64,000 nucleotides of DNA from Strongylocentrotus droebachiensis (Eukaryota > Echinodermata > Echinoidea > Camarodonta > Strongylocentrotidae): NCBI GenBank assembly GCA_035222895.1, contig JAVYIG010000089.1:248001-312000 (forward strand), given 5' to 3'. Below are positions 61,013 through 64,000 of the stretch, piece by piece (position 1 is the stretch's first letter; each line of letters begins with the position of its first letter). The position numbers were made by a program, and so were the translations under genes. Below the pieces are notes generated by a model. That model searched no databases and was not told where the DNA came from. It was given only the letters and a program-made list of their open reading frames with translations.

Positions 61013-62755
61013 AAGGAAACAGACATTGGCAAACTCAACCATTAGAATACAAGAATTATCATGTGTTCAATAATACCAGTACCAGCATTATTCATTGACT
61101 TTGAGCTCTATTACCTTACGACCCTGAAATTGCAGTATCAAATGACAACAAATGCCTATTTTTGTCTTTTATATTTTACCAAATAATATTAAAATATGAC
61201 AAATTTCTCACTAATGTCTGCACCTCATAATGCGAAAGGCAACCCCTTTGCTTCTTGGGTAGTTGCAGTATTAACCCTATGTTAACTGGGGGGGGGGGGG
61301 TCAATTTGACCCCCCCCTGTAGAAATTTCGCGACTACTCCGAAACCGCGGCAGATATAAAATTTTCCTTTCACGACTTTTTACTTTCGAGTCTAACGCAT
61401 CTTTTAAAACAATTTTTTCGAAAATCGGACCTACGGTTACAAGGTCACGTGACCTTTTGTCTTTGCATGTCAGCCCGAAAATCGCTCATTTTCATGATTT
61501 GTGTACAAAACATATGTAAAAGTCATTTTTCCTAAAAATAGATAAAACATTGGTTATTGAGTCTTGTTTAAAGTTTAGATGTTTGTTTTGGGGTCAAAAT
61601 AGTTGAATTGTAGTTATAAATGAAATAAAACAACAAAAACAATAAAATACATAAGTTAAAAAAACAATGAAATACATAAGAAATTATCAAAACAAGAGAT
61701 AACATAAGGAATAACCTGGCTCTTCCAATTTTTTGTGTTGTATTATTCGAAATGGTCTAATAAATATATGTAGTGAAAAAGAATACTTAAATATGAATAA
61801 TCTATGATTTATGGGCAGAAATGTGAATTTTATGACCTTATTTGCATAAATTAGCATAAATATTCAAATGAGTGAATTTTTCAAAAATTTGAAATTACCA
61901 TAGTATTCTTTACACTTCACTTGACATGCATGCAAATTTTCGCGGCGATCGGCGGTGAAACGGCCGAGATCTTAGGGGGGGGTCAAATTGACCCCCCCCC
62001 CCCCAGTAAAAACCTGGTCTGAAATAGCCCAGTTAAGATAGGGTTAAGTATACAGAATGATAGAATATAGTAGCCACTAGTATAACAAGATTACATGATG
62101 TAAAATGAAGATAATGAATTTAAAGTAAATCAAATTAGTGTAAGTGACCTGACACGTGCTTTGGCAACATTGCACTGGGCATCATTATTATTCCTTAGAT
62201 GGTTAGGGTTATGTATAACATTTGGTACATTGCTGAAGTTGGGAATTTGGTAAGTGTAGACAAAATGGACTGCTGAACAATTATCACCAGAGCATGAGCC
62301 GTAGGACCTCTTGCTGACATAAAAATGTGATAGATTTCTTTCTTTTTCCCCCAATATATATAATAATAGCCATTTCTATAGCACCCTCTATCTAGAAATT
62401 CTATTCCGAGGCGCACTAATTATTACCTCAGCTTTAGCCTAGCTGCCATTACAACGCTCTAGCATTTCAAGGAACTAATTCCTGCAAGGTACCCATTTAC
62501 CTAATCTGGGCCGAGTGTGGCAAATGAAGATTAATGCCTTGCCAAAGGACATTCAAATCAAGTGCTTAAACCACTGGACTACTTCTACATGATATATAAA
62601 ATAATGATATATGAAATAAAATGTGATTCTTACTTGAGACTGCCCGTGGTGGCCGACCTTGCTTTCCTTGAGACCTTGAGCTGTCGGAGCTTGTCCCCTT
62701 GGGTCATGGCTTGTGAGCCGCTCAGCGTGGACCGAAGCTTGTATTGTTCACCAGG
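38989..62755 (-). CDS. Unidentified Ser/Thr/Arg-rich protein, 3' part of gene
   Basis: A chain of minus-strand exons in consistent phase: 62755-62634, 59694-59644, 53884-53864, 50815-50687, 48670-48568, then probably 43069-43005 and 39037-38989. The first five give 142 codons, rich in Ser, Thr, Lys and Arg with no hydrophobic or clear folded segment (for example KLRSTLSGSQAM, LRQLKVSRKARSATTGS, SSATTSSTAPVKSSKVV). This looks like a disordered basic tail, as in many cytoskeleton-associated proteins, but I recognise no family. The gene continues beyond 64000. The last two exons are uncertain: with donor 43005 the protein ends RTSPRIHSTKSAALR; with donor 43028 it ends in SYKPTYSFY. A second frame also stays open through two exons, so the frame choice rests on the unbroken phase chain. 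Confidence 0.55.
39839..39950. mobile_element. 112-bp MITE with GGGACTTTTAGATTTGC ends, copy 1
   Basis: Perfect 17-bp terminal inverted repeats. Nearly identical to 57609-57720, with about three single-base differences seen. Flanked by TA on both sides. Confidence 0.9.
40203..40349. mobile_element. ~145-bp MITE with CCCGTTTCACAAAG ends, copy 1
   Basis: Inverted ends CCCGTTTCACAAAG and TTTTGTGAAACG. Shares CTGATAACCAATCAGAAGCA with copies at 50425-50565 and 51368-51514. Confidence 0.88.
41152..41460. mobile_element. MITE with GGGGTG...AAAGATTCT ends, copy 2
   Basis: Core (CATGATAATAGAACATATGA, GCTAACGGCTTTCCATA) is the reverse complement of the core of 28327-28578, and the ends are related. 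Copy is more diverged. Confidence 0.8.
42290..42640. repeat. Imperfect tandem duplication, ~234-bp spacing
   Basis: GGTTTCAATCTATAGCAA and GAGTTACAAGACAAACTTTA (with the TTTTGCGCATT and AATGGACACA blocks that follow) occur from about 42293 and again from about 42527. Confidence 0.8.
43005..43069 (-). CDS. Candidate exon of the Ser/Thr-rich gene
   Basis: Acceptor TTGTTTCTTAG; donors GTATTT (after 43028) or GTGAGT (after 43005). In the phase set by the upstream exon it begins VIQQLYSTTSSTDK. Another frame reads DSAAILYYVINRQ but does not fit the phase. Confidence 0.4.
43125..43295. repeat. ACCTGTCTATAAAGACCACC-type repeat
   Basis: Several GACCACCTG(T/C)CTA-like units, with an inverted unit (GGTCTTTATAGACAGGTT) at the right end. 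A decayed relative lies near 60010-60110. Probably a miniature transposon. Confidence 0.6.
44951..45287. mobile_element. ~337-bp MITE with CTCATCAGCTTGAGATTGCC ends
   Basis: Left end GGTCTGTCCTCATCAGCTTG and the inverse of the right end agree over about 45 bp, including GATTGCCAAATA and CCGCTATTT. Further inverted fragments (GCTGATGAAGACGCAAAT) lie inside. Confidence 0.85.
46830..46935. repeat. Probable SINE 3' tail with TTA microsatellite
   Basis: AAAAGCTGCGCTATATAAAT followed by TTATTATTATTATT has the form of a deuterostome SINE/LINE 3' tail ending in a short tandem repeat. The body is not identified. Confidence 0.5.
48085..48146. repeat. GA dinucleotide repeat ending in 11 G
   Basis: GAGAGAGA for about 50 bp, then a run of G at 48136-48146. 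It opens a false Ser/Leu/Pro frame on the minus strand. Confidence 0.9.
48568..48670 (-). CDS. Ser/Thr-rich gene, 103-bp exon
   Basis: Acceptor CCCCCCTCACAG, donor GTAAGT, phase 2 to 0; encodes GSSRINKEYSTGHNAGDY, then TTSTTSSSLKYTRSTP. Reading through the donor would stop five residues later, so the gene could also end here in some transcripts. Confidence 0.65.
50425..50565. mobile_element. ~145-bp MITE with CCCGTTTCACAAAG ends, copy 2
   Basis: Ends GGGGCCCGTTTCACAAAGCC and GACAAGTTTTGTGAAACG; contains CTGATAACCAATCAGAAGCA. Confidence 0.88.
50687..50815 (-). CDS. Ser/Thr-rich gene, 129-bp exon
   Basis: Acceptor CAATCTGCAG, donor GTGAGT, phase 2 to 2; encodes ISSATTSSTAPVKSSKVV, then SPTHTSTSTRRTTRHSAA. 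It is distinctly GC-rich (many GCC, CCC, ACC codons) within AT-rich DNA. Confidence 0.65.
51229..51366. mobile_element. Short MITE with AAAGAGTT...AACTCTTTAT ends
   Basis: CTCATAAAGAGTTGATATCA and CGGAACTCTTTATAAGA are inverted. A related element is at about 56060-56207 (GAAACTCTTTATAATACAAG). Confidence 0.7.
51368..51514. mobile_element. ~145-bp MITE with CCCGTTTCACAAAG ends, copy 3
   Basis: Ends GGGACCCATTTCACAAAGCA and AAGTTTTGTGAAATGGGGCCC-like; CTGATAACCAATCAGAAGCA inside. Begins only a few bases after the previous element. Confidence 0.85.
52566..53102. mobile_element. TTAA-flanked element with AGGGGAATCCAACC ends
   Basis: TTAA at 52562-52565 and 53103-53106. Ends AGGGGAATCCAACC and GGTTGGATTGCCCT are inverted repeats. 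Interior is AT-rich with no coding frame. Confidence 0.85.
53278..53530. repeat. GA-rich simple repeat
   Basis: GAGAGAGA with GGGA, GTGAGTGA and GATAGATA variants. Gives false Ser/Leu frames on the minus strand. Confidence 0.9.
53864..53884 (-). CDS. Ser/Thr-rich gene, 21-bp microexon
   Basis: GGCAACAG acceptor and GTAAGC donor bracket 21 bp, phase 2 to 2, encoding NKASSK plus split codons. The acceptor has a poor pyrimidine tract, so this could be skipped or wrong; its length is a multiple of three, so skipping keeps the frame. Confidence 0.4.
54389..54946. mobile_element. TTAA-flanked near-perfect hairpin element
   Basis: TTAA on both sides (54385-54388, 54947-54950). Left arm 54389-54642 and right arm 54693-54946 are 254 bp each and differ at three positions by eye; the loop is 50 bp. 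Ends AGGGAAAGTCCACCCCAGG. The right side of the loop adds a purine block of GAAA units. Confidence 0.95.
55206..55592. mobile_element. TTAA-flanked MITE, GAGTTCTGG family
   Basis: TTAA at 55202-55205 and 55593-55596. Ends AGATGAAGTTGAGTTCTGG and the inverse of AGAGAAGGTTGAGTTCTGG. Same orientation and interior as 23512-23896. Confidence 0.9.
56700..57085. mobile_element. Reverse-complement relative of 22696-23030
   Basis: Shares AATCATAATTA, TAAAGGTTTAT and TGATTGCAGCATGAGCTAAA blocks in the opposite orientation to 22696-23030. Ends not sharply defined. Confidence 0.65.
57545..57870. repeat. ACT/CTA triplet-rich array interrupted by a MITE
   Basis: CTACTACTGCTACTG-like sequence on the left and CTACCACTATCACTACC-like on the right of the 112-bp element at 57609-57720. 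Confidence 0.85.
57609..57720. mobile_element. 112-bp MITE with GGGACTTTTAGATTTGC ends, copy 2
   Basis: Perfect 17-bp inverted ends, flanked by TGATA on both sides. Nearly identical to 39839-39950. Confidence 0.9.
57871..59643. other. Intron of the Ser/Thr-rich gene
   Basis: AT-rich, with a run of 13 G at 59421-59433. A 127-codon minus-strand frame at 58412-58795 is hydrophobic and AT-driven, with no recognisable motif; I do not call it a gene. Confidence 0.45.
59644..59694 (-). CDS. Ser/Thr-rich gene, 51-bp exon
   Basis: Acceptor TACCTTCTTTTAG, donor GTTAGT, phase 2 to 2; encodes LDEGKLHTRSTSSQPL with split codons at both ends. Confidence 0.6.
60590..61015. repeat. Long GA/GGGGA polypurine tract
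   Basis: About 400 bp of GAGAGAGA and GAAAGAGGGGGAG units with GATAGATA near the right end and a run of 12 G at 60795-60806. The segment GGAAAGGTGCATGAG occurs twice (about 60612 and 60875), indicating an internal duplication. Confidence 0.92.
61275..62043. mobile_element. piggyBac-like TTAA element with CCCTAT ends
   Basis: TTAA at 61271-61274 and 62044-62047. Ends CCCTATGTTAACTGG and the inverse of CCAGTTAAGATAGGG. TTAA duplication with CCCT-starting ends is the piggyBac signature. No transposase; 769 bp, so non-autonomous. Near each end is a G-run/TCAATTTGA/C-run palindrome (61288-61317 and 61975-62004). Confidence 0.85.
62345..62580. repeat. SINE-like repeat fragment
   Basis: ATTTCTATAGCACC, CTGGGCCGAGTGTGGCAAAT and TTAATGCCTTGCCAAAGGAC follow the pattern of a repeat common in marine invertebrate genomes. 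Family not named. Confidence 0.45.
62634..62755 (-). CDS. Ser/Thr-rich gene, exon 1 in window
   Basis: Acceptor CAATCACGCAG, donor GTAAGA, phase 0 to 2; encodes PGEQYKLRSTLSGSQAM followed by TQGDKLRQLKVSRKARS. Codon usage is GC-richer than its surroundings, supporting a real exon. Confidence 0.65.
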
Positions 62756-64000
62756 CTGCGTGATTGAAGGACTCAAACAAATTAATTGTCTTATTGAATT
62801 AAAATGAACAAAAATAATAGCATGTTTGATATCAAAGATTATGTCTCATAATGTTGTTTGATGAAAAACTAGAATGAAACATACTATATTTAACATATTA
62901 AATATTGTGAGCTTTAAAGCTTTTATGGATCTCAGCATACAGCGTTCTTTACAATAAATAATATATAAATGACACAATCTTTCGGACTGATAAATTATTA
63001 AAATATTGACGGAAAGTACAACTGTTCCCCCCCCCCCCCCATTTAAAAAATCATGTAGTCAGACTGGATTAACAACTTTACACTTGTACATATGATGCCA
63101 ATGCACTTTATTTAGATGCTAATACAATGGCCTAGTTAAGGAGCTAAGAAATAAAGGAAAAACCTTAAGAAGCAACAAAAGATGTCCTAGATAAGAAGAG
63201 GAATGATTTTTTTTATTTTTTTTATGGCAAATTAGAGAGGGAGGGAGTGACATCCCCCCTCCCCATTCATGAAAGATAACATCAGCAGGTTTGGGAGAAC
63301 ATGTGAATTGTGACTAAAATGTTTTAAACAGAGTGCAATAACGGAGCTGTCAAAAGATCATGCAAGAGCTCATCTTGACTGAGAGGATAATAATTTCACC
63401 TGGAGAGATTTGTAAAATGAAGGCAAATTAATAAGATTCCCAGATTGATTTTGAACATTAAAATATGACTGTTAGAAAGATGATTAATTAACTATTATAC
63501 TTGGAGAGAGTTTGGTACATAAATAAATTAACCTCGACATGGCTCACAGAGAAATTGTGTACATTTTAACAAGACTGTAAAAAGGTTTTAATTGAAGATG
63601 CAAGTTTATAGACCCTCGTTACATCCTCAGTAATCATCACAAATCCAACTTAAAATGCATTCTCTCAAGAAGTTTCCGTTAGAATCTCTATCCTTGCATA
63701 TGATGGCAGGATTAATAGCAACCGATCAATAATCAATAATCAATAGAGCTTGCAGGGCAGCCAACCCAGTCACAATAGACCTAGGTTCTAAGTGAGTGAT
63801 TCTGAATAGAAGACTCAGACTACTACCTCTCTCTCTAAACAAAAGTGGGATACCAGTAGCTTAGGACTAAAGTCAATATTGTCCTCATTGTTGGCACCAT
63901 ATGACTCTCCCACCATTGTCTCTTTGAGTGATATGGTGTATGAGATCTTTTGATCAAGAAATGAAAGAGGGGGGTTCTCAATGGAGCTTCAGTTCAAAGA
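62756..64000. other. Upstream intron, no exon recognised
   Basis: AT-rich, with 14 C at 63027-63040. The Ser/Thr-rich gene must continue to the right, but I saw no further convincing exon before the window edge. Confidence 0.4.

Overview
This is animal nuclear DNA. Genes are split into short exons with GT-AG introns, AT-rich introns and spacers are full of small inverted-repeat transposons, and there are long satellite and homopolymer tracts. Gene content (a well-conserved membralin and a PHD/FLYWCH/MULE transposase-type gene) and repeat style suggest a marine invertebrate deuterostome. An echinoderm such as a sea urchin is my best guess, but no phylum-specific marker proves it.

Layout. (1) 747-5122, plus strand: six exons of a gene with the end of a PHD-like finger, a FLYWCH zinc finger and a MULE transposase core that keeps all three acidic catalytic residues; its 5' end lies left of the window. 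(2) 5700-13620: repeat territory holding a 208-bp tandem triplication, a degenerate 'GTGCCCCTTTT' minisatellite, two copies of a foldback-type element with a conserved hairpin, a 1.4-kb 18-bp-type minisatellite and a 113-bp tandem array. (3) 19613-30273, minus strand: the complete coding sequence of membralin (TMEM259), ten coding exons in consistent phase giving 782 residues, with a probable non-coding first exon ending at 32239. Its introns hold many miniature transposons, several flanked by TTAA. (4) 62755 down to about 38989, minus strand: a chain of small exons in consistent phase encoding a basic Ser/Thr-rich, probably disordered tail of an unidentified protein whose 5' part lies right of the window; the last two exons are uncertain. 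(5) The remaining introns and spacers hold miniature elements, SINE-like fragments, GA/GAA/ACC simple repeats and G/C homopolymers.

The genes do not form a pathway. The most striking non-genic structures are a 558-bp TTAA-flanked element that is almost one hairpin (254-bp arms, three mismatches seen), a hairpin whose bases co-vary between two repeat copies, and at least six unrelated TTAA-flanked miniature families in one 64-kb interval. All exon limits are read by eye from splice signals and reading phase; no transcript or database evidence was available.
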